Positions 1-13,100 of a stretch of DNA of 62,739 nt are shown here, one piece after another. Each line of letters starts with the position of its first letter. Position 1 is the stretch's first letter. The translations under genes were made by a program, and so were the position numbers. Below the pieces are notes generated by a model. It did not search any database and was not told where the DNA came from. It saw only the letters and a list, made by a program, of their open reading frames with translations. Source of the stretch: Phoronis australis (taxonomy: Eukaryota; Phoronida; Phoronidae); assembly GCA_002633005.1 (NCBI GenBank), contig NMRA01000371.1, positions 175,420 through 238,158 of the forward strand. The letters are read 5' to 3'.

Positions 1-98
1 GGCATCTGACATATACAGGCGGGCATCTGACATATACAGGCGGGCATCTGACATATACAGGCGGGCATCTGACATATACAGGCGGGCATCTGACATAT
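1..98. repeat. 21-bp tandem minisatellite at left window edge
   Basis: Between four and five near-identical copies of a 21-bp unit (gggcatctgacatatac then aggc) run from base 1 to about 98. The array is probably truncated by the window edge. It lies in the presumed intron upstream of the first visible ZRSR2 exon. No coding role is seen. Confidence 0.9.
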
Positions 99-804
99 AT
101 GATACTCTTCTTGTGCTCACATCAGGGTTGTCTACTTTCTTTGTATCAATGTTGGTTATTTGTTTTAACCACTATTTTTGGATTTGCATAAGTTGGATCT
201 TTGTTTAATTTGGAAAAAGTTCCATGGATTTTCTAGTTTGTACACGAGGCTCTTCATATAAGTTGGATTTCACCTTTACTTGCCCAAAATCCCTTGATCT
301 GTTTGGAGCTGACTTGTGGAGTCTTTGTCTGTATTGTTATCACCCAACAAGAACTTGTCGCATGGCATTGTTGATTTCTTGGTGGCTTCTGCTACCAACT
401 TGTAAAGCTCTGGAATTTCACATTCTCTCCCCCTCCCTCTCCCCCTCCCTCTCCCTCTCCCCCTCCCTCTCCCCCTTCATCCTTCCTACCTTTCCACCCG
501 TACCTGCCTCTCTCCCCCCTGCTGGTATGACGTCATGACGAGGGTTGGCGAATCTGATTTAGTCAGCGAATGTGATTGGTTGACTAAGTCTCAATATACG
601 ATCGTAAGAAGTGTCTAGATGGAAAAGCTCCGAGCTTTCATTTGTTTAACGATCACCTGCTGTCCTGATATGATCCATATGATGAATCAATTGGAATCTA
701 TGTCCAAGACTTGGTGCACTTGTATAAATGGCTTCTATCTCCTACAAAAGCCTCTTGAGTTAAAGATTGTCAAGTTTAGTTTGACTTGTTTGTTTCTGTT
801 ACAG
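99..804 (+). other. Presumed ZRSR2 intron, with a CCCTCT-rich tract
   Basis: No exon of the upstream ZRSR2 protein (first CCCH finger and linker) can be recognised here, so this is taken as intron ending at the acceptor acag (801-804). Bases about 426-478 are a pure pyrimidine ccctct/ccct tract. The two open frames in this stretch match no family known to me and one runs through the pyrimidine tract. Confidence 0.5.
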
Positions 805-3352
805 ATTTCAACCTTGAGTATGAAGACACTGAAATGAGGAAACACTTTGATGACTTCTATCGGGACATTGTTCCTGAGTTCAAAAAGATAGGTCAGGTGC
901 TACAGGTAAAGGTGTGTCGAAACTATGAACCACACCTGAGGGGCAACGTCTACATACAGTATCGCAGGTGAGAGTTTGGGATTATTATTTTGATATCACA
1001 TGCTTCAAAAATCTTCAGAAGCAAATTCCTGGCATTCAGCTGTTCAACTTCATGGCTCACATATATTATTTTATTTACATTAGGTGTGATCTTTAAAATT
1101 TAATCAAATCTGTTCAAATCATGTTAGATTTTATGGTAGGTTCAGTCAAGTCTCTCTCCCATTTCTTTGCACTAAGTTATATTGGAACAAATGAATGTGC
1201 AGGACAGAACCTAAGTCTTGTATCTATGACAACAACTATGTGAGTGTAAGGTCAAATGGATGTTCTTGACATTAGTCACCTGATTTCCTGTTGTGTGGAA
1301 TATTGTAATCACTGTCTGTGTTTGTATAGGCCAGAGGAAGCTGATGAAGCATTTGTCAAGTTCAACGCTCGCTGGTATGGAGGACGCCAGCTCAACTGTC
1401 AGTATACACATGTAGATAACTGGAAGGCTGCTATTTGTGGTAAGTCATACAAAGCCGGGTCCTGCTTTTTACAAAAGGGAGGTTCAACTAAAACATTAAG
1501 AGAATTCCATGTCACCAGTAATGATTAGAAAACCTATACTGATCTCATGTGGCTAGTGGTCTGTAGAAATGAAAAAATAGAATTTGTCAATTCCCCAGTG
1601 GTTTGTATTTGCAGCTCTAGCTAATGAGGAAGTTGCGGACCCCAAACCCCAGGCACAGGTACTTAGGTCAAGCTGAAACCATAAATTTCAAACTGGAATA
1701 AATCCAGTGAGCCGTGGCGAATCATCCTGTTCAAGCACTCAATGAACAAACACTGTGGTGTTATTTTGTGTAATTAGGATCACTAAGTCGCCATATTAAA
1801 CGACCAAAACAAAGGGTTCCACCCCAGAACATTATCTAAAACACCACTCTTCAAATGTAGCACTGCATCTGACATGAATAATTGGATTGTAATTAGTTCA
1901 AAAGGTCAAACCATTTTAAGTTGTGGCAGGAGGGTTATTCACTTTGAAAAATTAAGAATTTGGAAAAGATACTGACTGTTGAATGAGGTGCCTCGAGTAC
2001 TGTTGAATGAGGTGTCTTGAGTACTGTTGAATGAGGTGCCTTGAGTACTGTTGAATGAGGTGTCTTGAGTACTGTTGAATGAGGTGTCTTGAGTACTGTT
2101 GAATGAGGTGTCTCTACTACTGTTGAATGAGGTGCATTGAGTACTGTTGAATGAGGTGCCTTGAGTACTACAGCAGTGACTCATCCTTACTGGTAAACTG
2201 AAAAGTACCCCATATGGACCTACTTTATTCAAGGTTGAATACTAAGCTTGCACAACCTTGCTAGTAACCAGGTACTGTCGAAGTTTATTGTCGCTAATGA
2301 ATGAGCCATGGGATATGTTTATTTTTATTGCCCGTTGATTAGAAGATTAGACTGTGTTATGCAAGTTGCTTAAGGCAGTCAGCTTGAATTACACTGCTAC
2401 TGACCAAGAGGTCTATTTAGCCTTGCAATCGTCTGTATAAAAGGAGTAAGGAAGTTCAAGGTTGGTGATAACTATCAAATAATGGGATGTACCATTCAGT
2501 TTGTCTTAAGGTGGTCAAAGGGAGCTGTGTAGAGTAGTGGATTGATCTTCATGTGAAGGATGTCCTGGCAAAAGAAGGCTTAATTTTTCAAAAAATTTGA
2601 AATAGCAAATTAAGACTGAAGAAATGTACATAACAAGTGTTTTCCTGCTGTCGTAGGGTTTTTCTGTTACGGTTCATTATACCATTGTATCCTCTGAACA
2701 ACACTGAAGAACTGTGCAGCCTCTTATGCATCATAAAAAGTGCTTGTTCATTTCAGGTTTGTATTTTTCGAAAAGATGTCCGAAAGGAAAAAGTTGTAAC
2801 TTTCTCCATGTTTTTCGAAATCCTGGCAATGAGTTTGGTAACTATGGACAGTTTAACCGCGGCCATAATAACCATCATGGAAACAGAAACTATAATGACA
2901 TTAACCGGGAAAGACGACCTAGTGCACGAAGGTCACGATCTAGGGAAAGGTCAAGTAAGAGGAGGTCGCGATCAAGATCTCGAGAGAAATCACGACGGAG
3001 AGAAAACTCTGTTGAAAGATCACGGAGGTCACGGTCGAGATCCAAAGACAGGTCACGCTCAAGGAGCAGAGAACACTCTAGGAGGAGGATAAAGGTTAGT
3101 GGTCATAGGTCACGACACAGGTCACGATCAAGATCAAGGGAGAGGGAGAAAACTCCAGATTGTGATGGTAATGGTGACAATTCGGATGGTAGCTCTGATA
3201 GCTACAGGAAGAGGAAAACAAAAAAGAAACACAAGAAACATAAAAAACACAGTAAGAAAGGTAGTCCTGTTGTGAAAGACAAAGAAAACTCACTCACAAA
3301 ACATGAAATTGAAACTGCACCACAAAGTGAAAATGAGGACAAAGTGACGTAA
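805..3352 (+). CDS. ZRSR2: U2AF1-related minor-spliceosome protein ZRSR2 (Urp) homologue, 3' part
   Basis: Three exons, joined 805-967, 1330-1439 and 2757-3352 (stop 3350-3352), encode 289 C-terminal residues; the 5' exons lie outside the window. Donors are gtgag, gtaag; acceptors tatag, ttcag. The fragment holds most of the U2AF-homology RRM (VPEFKKIG, PHLRGNVYIQY, then NARWYGGRQL at fragment residues 67-76, with R-W-Y at the UHM R-x-F loop). A CCCH zinc finger follows (C91, C99, C105, H109, ending CNFLHVFRNPGNEF), then a long Arg/Ser tail from about residue 130 to 205 and a Lys-rich end. This order is that of ZRSR2. Family role: nuclear factor that recognises the 3' splice site of U12-type introns and also acts at U2-type sites. 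The first zinc finger would be on the missing exons. The gene converges on AP1S. U2AF1 itself is less likely because the PHLRGNV...RWYGGRQL pattern and the RS tail fit ZRSR2 better. Confidence 0.93.
1976..2170. repeat. 24-bp tandem minisatellite in ZRSR2 intron
   Basis: Eight copies of a 24-bp unit containing gaatgaggtg recur at 1981, 2005, 2029, 2053, 2077, 2101, 2125 and 2149. The period is a multiple of three, so the minus strand reads as a repetitive 8-residue peptide with no coding support. It lies in the intron 1440-2756. Confidence 0.93.
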
Positions 3353-4389
3353 AGAGATAGGGACATTGTGGAATTCTTGTTAAACCATGTAGTGATGACA
3401 AACAGGTGGGGTACATGATGAGGTGGTCTTAGGATGTTAACCAAGGTGAAATCTCTGCTAAATGAGTAAACATCCTCTCATGAAGACTGCAATTTCACGC
3501 ATTTTTGGTGTTAGTAATGACATTGTCAGATTTTAGACGGTATTAACACACATTCTTCCAGGACTGCAGGTTTATAGTGAACCAAAGTTGGTCATCCCAG
3601 TGGTTAGCAGGGAACGTGGGATTGTGAGGTCTATGGCCGAAGTCATTTTGGTTCTTGACAAAATGGTGTTGAAATCTTCTCCACCTGTGTTGTCATTAAT
3701 TGGTCACAAATTTTATGGTTGATAGCTCTGACAAGAGAAAACAATTACTTAATTTTTAATTTTAATTTAGGCCTTAATCACAGTGGTCACATATTTGATT
3801 TGTTGACTTGTTGAAAGGAGTGACGACTTATGGTAAAGTTGCGCCATTTTCAAATTCCAAAGGAACAAATTCATTTTTGGACTAATCTTGCTGGACAAAA
3901 CTTTTGTAGTGTCTGAATTTGATGGATCTCCAAAATTTGCCTTTTCACTGTTGTCTGAATTTGGTGAGATAAATCTCAAATAATTTTAAGTTGACATGTG
4001 TATGAGGAGGAGAGATTCGTTTGTCGACAAGACGTATTTTTGTCTCATGCAAAAGAGAAAAGAATTGTTAATATGTACACTTGATTTTTCGCCTGCTGAA
4101 CCCATTCGTGTCACTCAAACCTGGACAATATTTGCCTGATACTTGTTTCTGGCAGCCCTTATCAGGTTTTGTTGAAACAATTCCCATCAATTGTTTCTGC
4201 CTCGCGTACTGCACAAAATGAACATAATGCTTCAAAGGTGCTGTGATGGAAATATTCCGGTAAACCACATGATGAAAAGCTGTGAGTAAAGCGTGGAATA
4301 TCCTCGTCACTTATGTCAATTTTATACTTGTGGAGTTAGTCTTAAAGCCATTTCTAGTCTCTTAAGGTTACTAGCGTGTGTATGATGTG
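3353..4389 (+). other. ZRSR2 downstream region / probable 3' UTR
   Basis: Sequence after the ZRSR2 stop. I found no clear AATAAA close to the stop, so the transcript end is not placed. Bases about 3820-3975 are one copy of a dispersed repeat whose inverted copy is at 36420-36575. No other coding signal is seen. Confidence 0.5.
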
Positions 4390-5250
4390 AAGATGCGACA
4401 TCGAAAGAATAGTTTTATGCAGCCAGTTACATACTATATACACCTTCATAATGTACTAGTGGTCGTATATTGCTATCATGTCTGTCCGGTGTTCGCAGCT
4501 GTATCTCCCAAACCCCTTGAAGAAACTCTGCGAAATTTGGCTAGTATTTTGCCAATGAACACGATAGTGGATGATGATTTTTGAATTGATCCAATTGTGA
4601 TTTTGTCTTCTTGTAAATGTTTTTACGTTTGTCTCTTAATCTTTCGAGTTCCTCAATGAATTTTCATGAAATTTGTCAAATAAGTACGTGTTAAGATCAC
4701 GACTTTGCATTTTTGGATAGATTTGACATATTCTACTCAACAAAGTGTCCCAGTCTGTTTATTTGGCGTCCTGTCTGACTACTAAACTGCTAAAAAATTG
4801 GTGTAGCATGACTGAGCTTTTAGGACGGTCCAGCTACTGTAGCACCCCTGGTCGCACTTTTTGCGTCTGCTGCTGTATCCCGTTGTGGGATCTTTGTGAA
4901 ATTTGCCAAGTGAATTCCAGTGAATGTAACAGCAGGTGATGACTTGAGACATTTCCAACTACAGCTATGCCCCCAAGTGACCATTTTATTTATTTTCATT
5001 TCTTCTGTATCTTTAGATTTCCTTTGACAGATTTTTATGAAATTTGGCCAATAGGTTTCAGTTTTGACAACTTTATTTTCGGACAGATTCGACATTTTCT
5101 ACGTCACCATTTCAGTTATGAAGTTGTCAGTGTTTGCCCCTCCTTCTGCCAAACCACTCTAAGCATCATGAAAATTGAAAAATGGTTTTTACTCTTAAGG
5201 GTACAGCTGACGTTAGTTTTTGGATGAGTACTGTGGACCTCCACAGTGTC
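4390..5250. repeat. Degenerate roughly 290-bp tandem/dispersed repeat
   Basis: Two to three diverged units share the same order of phrases: a gtatct/ctgtatc start, a 'cctttgac/cttgaag' stretch, 'tgaaatttgg' or 'gaaatttgtc', a 'cagattcgacat' or 'agatttgacata' box and a ttctac end (for example 4500-4745, 4850-5140 and weaker after 5180). No protein is conserved between units. Confidence 0.5.
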
Positions 5251-6001
5251 ATTTTTTTTGTGACTCAATAACTACCAAGTTACTTGATGGATCTTTGTAA
5301 AATTTTGTATATGTTCCTATTCACATAGATTTTGGTAGTCCATAGGCGGATTTAGGGGGGGGCCTTGGCTGCTGCAAAAAAATAAAACAGCAAGAGCGTA
5401 CTAGGGAAATGTTGAGTTTATTAATTAACCCCGGTAATTAAAATTATACGGCTAAAACAAGATTTAAATGTGTGCAATTTTAGTGTTGGGGGGGGGGGGG
5501 ATTCAATTTCAAGTGTCAAATTCGGAACACGACGCAATCGTAACGGAACTATGGCGAAGTATAGGCTCTCCCGCGATATCTCAGGCGACCGGCAGTGGCT
5601 CTGGGCACTACGACTCCGTTTCCGTCGTCTGCTCCACTTTGCAATGAAGAAAATTACTTCATTTTTTTAAAGAAAATGGAATCTGAGTGATGGTGAAAAA
5701 ACAGAAGCTGCTGGTAAGATGTCAATTTTAATCAAAGCCTTAGTGAATCACTCAGAAACTCATAATTCTCTTTGTCGAACCTTAACTTAAGACGATTTCC
5801 AAAGCAATCGCGTCATTATTGCCAACACAAAAAACGTATTTGGTCTTTTGGACAATTGAAGACTATTTTAAATACAACAAATTTCTTACGAACTGATTGC
5901 ACAAAATATAAAACATGTAATAAGCATTACAAAAAGGAGGTTTCGCGTGCAAACGCTGTGGACCATAATCAAGGTCTCTTAGTATTAAATTAGGAGTTAA
6001 G
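5251..6001. other. Non-coding intergenic with long G runs
   Basis: No gene recognised. Runs of G occur at about 5357-5366 and 5488-5500, the first inside a 'gcggatttaggggg' phrase that resembles the tail of the neighbouring SINE-like element. The open frames here show no family similarity. Confidence 0.45.
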
Positions 6002-6297
6002 TTATGGTGGTGCAGTGGTAAAGCATGGCTCTATATCCGCCAGGTCGTGAGTTCGAGTCTGCTACTTGCAGTTTTTCCTGGTTGACTCCATCGTGTTTTT
6101 TTTTGCCTTTTTTGCTCGGATAATACTTCGGGAATCGAGGAAAATGTTTGATTTTTAGAGGAAAAAAACGAAAAATTTCTTGGGCGGGAGCGGAGTTTGC
6201 CTCCCCCCATTCGGTGCTATACGCATCTACAATCATGCTTTGAGCAAAATGTTGGCCCCCCCCTTGTGATATCCTAGATCCGCAGTTTTGTTTTTCT
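6002..6297 (+). mobile_element. tRNA-derived SINE-like element
   Basis: A Pol III A-box-like sequence (tggtgcagtggta, 6007-6019) is followed about 30 bases later by a B-box-like sequence (gagttcgagtct, about 6049-6060). A tRNA-unrelated body of about 235 bases follows, ending near 'atcctagatccgc'. There is no intact acceptor-stem pairing, so this is a SINE head rather than a functional tRNA. The 102-residue minus-strand frame across it is a chance ORF. Confidence 0.65.
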
Positions 6298-7395
6298 TTG
6301 TTCACTTCAATATGTTTTCATTATTTTTGTGTTTTTGTTGTTGGCCTCTCTTTCTGCTAAAGCCCTTGAAAAATCATAATGAAAGGTGTATTCCTATTGA
6401 GGAGAGCATAGTAGAGTCCTTGCCTTGCACCCTTTAAAGGCTGATATTGATCCGTCTAGTGGTTATGTTTAAAATAAGAGATAATCTTTTGTATCTTGAC
6501 TGTATGTTATGCACATGGTTGCGTGCATGTCAATGTTGCTGCGAAAGTAGTTAAGATGATGTTTTGTAATACATTGTGTTTATTTTCTACTTGCCTTGTA
6601 GAGTTCAAAACAAGGATTAAATCATTTACATATTACTAAAAATTGGAACCCAATTCATCCATATCATCATATTGACAACTATCATTATACTTAAATCCCA
6701 TAAGAATATCTTTGTTTACTTACACAAAATTTTCTTTTATTTCCCAAACCTTCCTAAGGATGGCAGTGCAATCACTCACATTCAGTTACAACAAAGTATC
6801 GTCTCATTCAACACAAACACATGACATAACTACAAACACATGCTGATGTGAATTACAATAAAGAATATGCAAAAGTAAATCCTAAAAGGTCACATAACAA
6901 ATTTCTCCTGCACCCGAGATCTACTTTTATATGCGCCCGGACTTAAGAAATTAGTGTGTACAACATTTGTTCAAACCAAACAAATGAAACTTTATATGTT
7001 CAGCCATATTGAAAAAAAATCAAGCGCGTTTCAAAAGGTGGGTGTTAGTTACAAAAGACTGCACACGCACACACTGATCATACAGGAGCAGTTGGTTACC
7101 ATGACAACAACAAGTGCGGGTGACCACGGCAACAGTTTATCCATAGTGTTAACTGGAAGTAAATCCCAACTCTTCCAATATTCCCTTTGGTTCCTCCGAC
7201 TCCTGAGGGTTAAAACAAAACATATTCAGTGAGGTTTTACCAATGCCAAATCTTGACAAGGCCAAGCTAGCAACCCCAGGGTCAAGCATTGCAGTACACC
7301 TTTACTTTTTAAGTATTTCTAACTTTAATGTTCCTTAATGATACTAAACCGGCTGACACGATTGAGACGAAACATGCATTTGCTTTTGAGTCTGT
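6298..7395. other. Intergenic stretch, nothing recognised
   Basis: AT-rich sequence between ZRSR2 and the first TIR element. An AATAAA on the plus strand (about 6857) is too far from the ZRSR2 stop to assign with confidence. No coding or RNA gene is recognised. Confidence 0.4.
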
Positions 7396-7669
7396 GGTCC
7401 GTTTCATGAAAAGTTGACTTAAGACAGAGATTCAGTCTTGCACTACACACAATTATTTCTTAAAACAACTAAAACAATCTCACCTGAACAAAAAATGCCA
7501 AGTCACTGAGAATGTACACATGACTGCAAGCTATTGAGATAATTTGTATAATTTTTTCTAGATTGAGACCCGCTCCTTAATTACTTGGCTAAACTTTATC
7601 CAGTAACTGAAGAGGGAGTGTAGTACCAAATTTCTGTCAAAGTCTCGAGTCACTTTCTTGAAATGGACC
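7396..7669. mobile_element. TIR element, family A copy 1 (MITE-like)
   Basis: About 274 bp bounded by imperfect inverted repeats of roughly 50 bases. The left end reads ggtccgtttcatgaaaag then cttaagacagagatt; the right end is its reverse complement (ctgtcaaagtctcgagtcac, tttcttgaaatggacc). Further copies lie at 38727-38980 and 57252-57529, with one end at 50346-50400. There is no internal ORF, so it is non-autonomous. Confidence 0.75.
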
Positions 7670-10001
7670 CCCCCATACTGGAATTCAATTTTTGTCCTCA
7701 CAAGTTCAAAAACTGGAATTGACATGGAGAGGTAAAACCACTTCATACTTCTCCAATAGCAGCGAACACAATGCATAAAAATAATCACAGATGCAGAGAC
7801 ATGACCTTGACATGACCTTGAGGTTTACCGCTGGGTACGAAAATAAGACTAGTTACAACACTTGAATGTGTGAAAATCCAACAAGATGGATTCTCACCAA
7901 TCATTTTGTTAGAAAATAAGCTGTTGTGTTCAGTTCTGCTAGAAGTGAAATGATTAAAATGAAGCTGTTACATTGATAAAGGACAGTTTTTTTCTGGCCT
8001 TGAAAACACTTCCATTAAAGTTACAAGTAAGTTTTTTAAAAAGTATCATTTGAGTGCATTTCAACAGAGTGTTACAGAAGGAAACCATTTCATGCAAAAT
8101 TGTTAGTAGAGGTTGGACTGATACAGTGCAAGGAGAAAATAGGTCACTGATTGGGTATGAGTTGAGGCAATTCATGTACAGCCAACATCCAGTTAACAGC
8201 TGATGCGGACTGTTACAGTCCATGTCCTAGTAGGTAATAGTACATTTTAATATCCCTCAGAAAAAGAAAAATTTTCTTCATTGGGCAATTTTGTGTAGCA
8301 CAATTGTGAAAAAATAATATTTGGAAAAAATGTTCATTTTATGTGTTTTGCCAACAATTTTACCCAGTCAGAGAAACATGCAAGAAGGAAAAACATAACA
8401 CGACTGAAAGAAAACAGAAAGTATGATAAAAATCATCGCAATAATCCCAATCCTAAAAAGAGCAAAAATGAGAAATTAGAAACGCAGCAGAGCACAAAAC
8501 AAGACAGACATAAATAAAACTATAGGTAGTTAAATGTATACAAAACAACGGGGTTTGGTGATTGTTAAAGCCAACTTGATAAAACCAGCATGGAGTGCTA
8601 TTGAATGGAACTCTTATCATGAGCTGAAAATGCAGCTCACTTGAAATAACACAAAGCACTGAGTATTGATAAGAGATGCAATACAACCTCCATTATCAAT
8701 TCCTATTAGCTACATAATGGTTGTAAAATACAAATATGGACAGATTCCGAAGGGAAAATCAGGTTATAAATATGCTGTCCCACTGTCCATATAATCTGAT
8801 ATACCAGACGGATCAGTGTCATGTGACCACTGATGCAGTCTTCCTCTGGTATCTTCATCTATCAGACTGACATGTCTTTACATGTTTTCATGTACTGCAC
8901 TGTCTACTCACTTTGTTTACACAATCCACAGATTTCCGCAGCGTGTAACTTAACAAATCAAGAAGCGCGACATCTGACACAAGGAGCTGTTTGAATGAAA
9001 AGTGATATAACTTGGCTATCCGAGCAACATCACGTCATATCGGAAATCATGGTACTGTGTTTTACCCAACCAGAGGAATGGAGAATCAGTGGGCATATAC
9101 GGTAATAATAAAACGTATTCCCAGGTTGTTTTAAAAGATCAGTTTTCCTTTTCAAAATAATACTGAGGTAGTAGTTTACTGAAGCTCCCCCTGGAGGTAA
9201 AACTGACAACATATTTCTAATAGCGGAGTATTTTTACAAACGCTGAATAATACAGAGACATGTTATTCATTCAATTCCAATTAAAATGGAAAGTCTTCAT
9301 CGATATAATTTAATATTGGGCATCACAAAATGTTAAAACACAATATGTTGTATTCAAAACCTCATGAAAGCAACACAGCTCCAAAATATTTAAAATCTTA
9401 TCCATAAAAAATGTAATGCACGTCTAAACAATTCTCAATATTGAAAATTTTGCATAACAATGTAATGAAAGTGAGAACAATTTTCTACCGGTAGGAAATT
9501 GTTCCAGGCACTAGTTGTACCCACTGTCTAAAAGTGGTAAATATAAGACTATGGTCATTACCCAGCACATAGGAGACAACCTGATAACCCGTGGCCAGGC
9601 AACCATTTTACGGTAGAGACAACAGCCCAAGCAGGGCAGGCATATATTTTACAAAAATCAAATGCTTGATAATAAGTCACAATGATTGAGCGATGGGGTT
9701 TACGTCGTATCAGGAATTGATCTTACGACTTATGACTAACAGCAAGTTCCCAGTGGGACGTTGTATACACAAGTTTGTCGTTTACAAACACACTCGGCCA
9801 TAGATGGGAAAGTGTATCTCCTAGTAAAGGCGAATTCTCACAAAATCAATACAACACAGAAACATCTTAGCGTAAATACATCTTTTCTAAAAACTTCCCT
9901 AGTGTTGGACAATAAATAAATTTCCAGGCTCGAAACTGAACTTAACCCCACATCGTTTCAAAAAGCAACCACACGTAAACGGCGCACACAGATATTTATG
10001 G
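7670..10001. other. Intergenic, nothing recognised
   Basis: AT-rich sequence downstream of the AP1S gene on its minus strand. Scattered short frames show no domain or compositional support. Part of the right end may be AP1S 3' UTR if a more distal polyadenylation site is used. Confidence 0.4.
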
Positions 10002-10007
10002 TTTATT
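10002..10007 (-). other. Candidate polyadenylation signal of AP1S
   Basis: AATAAA on the minus strand (tttatt on plus), 130 bases downstream of the AP1S stop at 10137-10139. The distance is sensible for a short 3' UTR. Position is the only support. Confidence 0.5.
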
Positions 10008-10136
10008 ACAACCCTTTTCATCTACACAACTGAAACTAAGAAAGCTTTGGCGATGAAACATGAAATAATGTAGTTGACTAACTAAAGCAAAGTAACAGAC
10101 TATTTGACTACAGTAAACCAGCATGCAATCAGTTGA

Positions 10137-13100
10137 TCAGCCAAGGCCGGTGTCTTCGAAGAAGCCTTGAGGGGTTTCATCCTGGGAAGCGTAAAATGAG
10201 AAAAGTTTGCTAGTGAAGAAACACATACACAGCACAGCCTTCGAAGCCGACTGGAAAAAAGGTTTTGCTTCATCCTAGCTTCTGCAGAAGAATTTTCACT
10301 TTTGCGAACTTTATATATTATTGTCAAGGTGAGAAGGAACAAATTTCACGTTTTTCTTGTCATGTGACCTCTGACCTCAAATGTTTATGCAATACGAAAG
10401 CTGTAGTGAATCAAAATTTAACTTCGTATTTCCACACACAGAAACTTGATGAAACAAAAGTGACTAAAGACACAAACAACACAATACAGAAGAAGTCACA
10501 ATTTAAAGACAGCAGATGACATAACAATTCACCTGCTTATAGAGATGTGTCAGAAACATTCTACAAAGCCACAGTTTAAGAGAATGAATATTGGCAAGTC
10601 GTATATCCGCTCTTCAGCACAACTGCCCTTCTTTTGATGGCACAAAACTCAACTTGACAAAGTATACACAAATGCTTCTTTTGCGAATGCATCACACAAT
10701 CAGCCACAAACCTGCATTCCATCCAGGAATCAACCTTTTGATTTAGACCATAAAATTGATCTCAACTTGTTCCTTACAAAGACAATCTCTTGAAATCACC
10801 TCAAATTTGACTAAAACAATCGAGACCAATTTCACAACATTAAGTGTTTTAAATCAAAAAGTCTTTTGTGACAGAAGGTGGGTTTGTATGGAAGGTGGGT
10901 TTGTAGCTGGTTTAAATGACGAGCTCACGTTGGCAAAATCTTGTCCATCTGGAACACTCATGCAAAATGCCAACATAAATGACCAGTGTATACTATTCAA
11001 GTGCTTGACAAACAAGAGCAACACAGACGGTTGGTATGCGCCCTCCATGTCTATCGCAAACGGTTAACATATAAGGGACATTAATTTTGCTACTCAAATA
11101 CTTCCACGCAAGTCGGATTCATTCGAATATCAACACCAGTTGTGCTCTCCTCATGAAGGACATGCACATTAAATTTCATGAGGATCCATAAAAGACATTG
11201 GTAATCATTAAGGTAGACGCAAGGACAATTTGCCACCAGGGGGCACCCGAGTAGTCACATCAATTCAAAAACCAACACTAGCTGTCACTTCCTCTAGAGA
11301 ACCAATGTTCCAAATTTCATGAAGAAACGTTAAAGAACTTGAACTGGATAGACAGCCAGTGGAGAAGACAACACACATTGCCACAAGGGAGCACCACAGT
11401 AGTCAAATCCATCTAAAATCAACACCAGCTGTGGTACTGAGGCAAGCACACAAAAAAACTGCCGCTACGGGGCACAACAGTAGTCAGAACTGTCAGATAA
11501 TGTACCACAGCCATAATCTCCTCAATTAGATCACAGTTCCATTGAAGAATTTGATAAATATTGAGGGAAACACTAAGAACTAAAAGTGTCACTAAGTGAC
11601 ATCACAGTAGATCTATGTGAAAATAAACGTCAGCCATACTCCCCTCAACATGAACCCATCTGCAAACTTTCAAGACGTCTCTGAAACAGTTTGGCAAATA
11701 GGGAGGCAGGTGCCAAAAAAAGGAAAACAAATGGCTGCTAAGGGACACCACAATATTCGGCATGTCTGAAAATCTGTTAGCCATGCTCTCCTTACTGTGA
11801 ACACATCTGCCAATAGAGACATGGATGCCAAAAACACACGCAAACAAAACAAAATTGCCTCTAGAGGACATCAGTAGCTGGATACGCCCACCACAGGTTG
11901 CTGTCACCTGTTAATATGAACACACCTGAAGAAGATCCTGAAATGGGTATCGGAGATGCAACAGGATATGCGACACAGAGATGACAATAATGTGCACTCA
12001 CATTATGTAGATGTGGGCGCATAAAAATTAAGATGTCCTAAACACGAATGACAATCAAAAGACAGGGAACCATACAGTTTAATTGTTTCCAAATAACTGG
12101 CAGTGTTACACTTGATGAGATACCTGTGTTTCCAGGGATCAAATTTCTTCACTGACTTCTTAAGAATTAGGAGACCCATAAAAATATCCTTGATGACCAC
12201 AGAATCTTTTTAATGTTCAAAAAGTATTGCTCAGATGTTCATAATCACATACTTGCATTTTCTGGAAGAACCAAAATTTTTCATGGAGATGGACTATAAT
12301 TTTCCACAAACATGAATTTTTTGACACGAAATCTGTCCGGGATCTCATCTTAAGACCCTCTACCCCTACAGTTCTCCCTCTGCCCCTACAGCTCCCCCTC
12401 TACCCCTACAGCTCCCCCTCTACCCCTACAGCCCCCCTCTNNNNNNNNNNNNNNNNNNNNNNNNNNNNNNNNNNNNNNNNNNNNNNNNNNNNNNNNNNNN
12501 NNNNNNNNNNNNNNNNNNNNNNNNNNNNNNNNNNNNNNNNNNNNNNNNNNNNNNNNNNNNNNNNNNNNNNNNNNNNNNNNNNNNNNNNNNNNNNNNNNNN
12601 NNNNNNNNNNNNNNNNNNNNNNNNNNNNNNNNNNNNNNNNNNNNNNNNNNNNNNNNNNNNNNNNNNNNNNNNNNNNNNNNNNNNNNNNNNNNNNNNNNNN
12701 NNNNNNNNNNNNNNNNNNNNNNNNNNNNNNNNNNNNNNNNNNNNNNNNNNNNNNNNNNNNNNNNNNNNNNNNNNNNNNNNNNNNNNNNNNNNNNNNNNNN
12801 NNNNNNNNNNNNNNNNNNNNNNNNNNNNNNNNNNNNNNNNNNNNNNNNNNNNNNNNNNNNNNNNNNNNNNNNNNNNNNNNNNNNNNNNNNNNNNNNNNNN
12901 NNNNNNNNNNNNNNNNNNNNNNNNNNNNNNNNNNNNNNNNNNNNNNNNNNNNNNNNNNNNNNNNNNNNNNNNNNNNNNNNNNNNNNNNNNNNNNNNNNNN
13001 NNNNNNNNNNNNNNNNNNNNNNNNNNNNNNNNNNNNNNNNNNNNNNNNNNNNNNNNNNNNNNNNNNNNNNNNNNNNNNNNNNNNNNNNNNNNNNNNNNNN

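Noticed and set aside
224-538. 104-residue plus-strand open frame near the left edge
   Set aside because: Its second half is the CCCTCT pyrimidine tract (Ser/Pro repeat) and the first half resembles no ZRSR2 segment; taken as intron.
10756-11067. 103-residue plus-strand frame upstream of the degenerate array
   Set aside because: No domain, borders on repeat sequence and overlaps an AP1S intron; compositionally ordinary.
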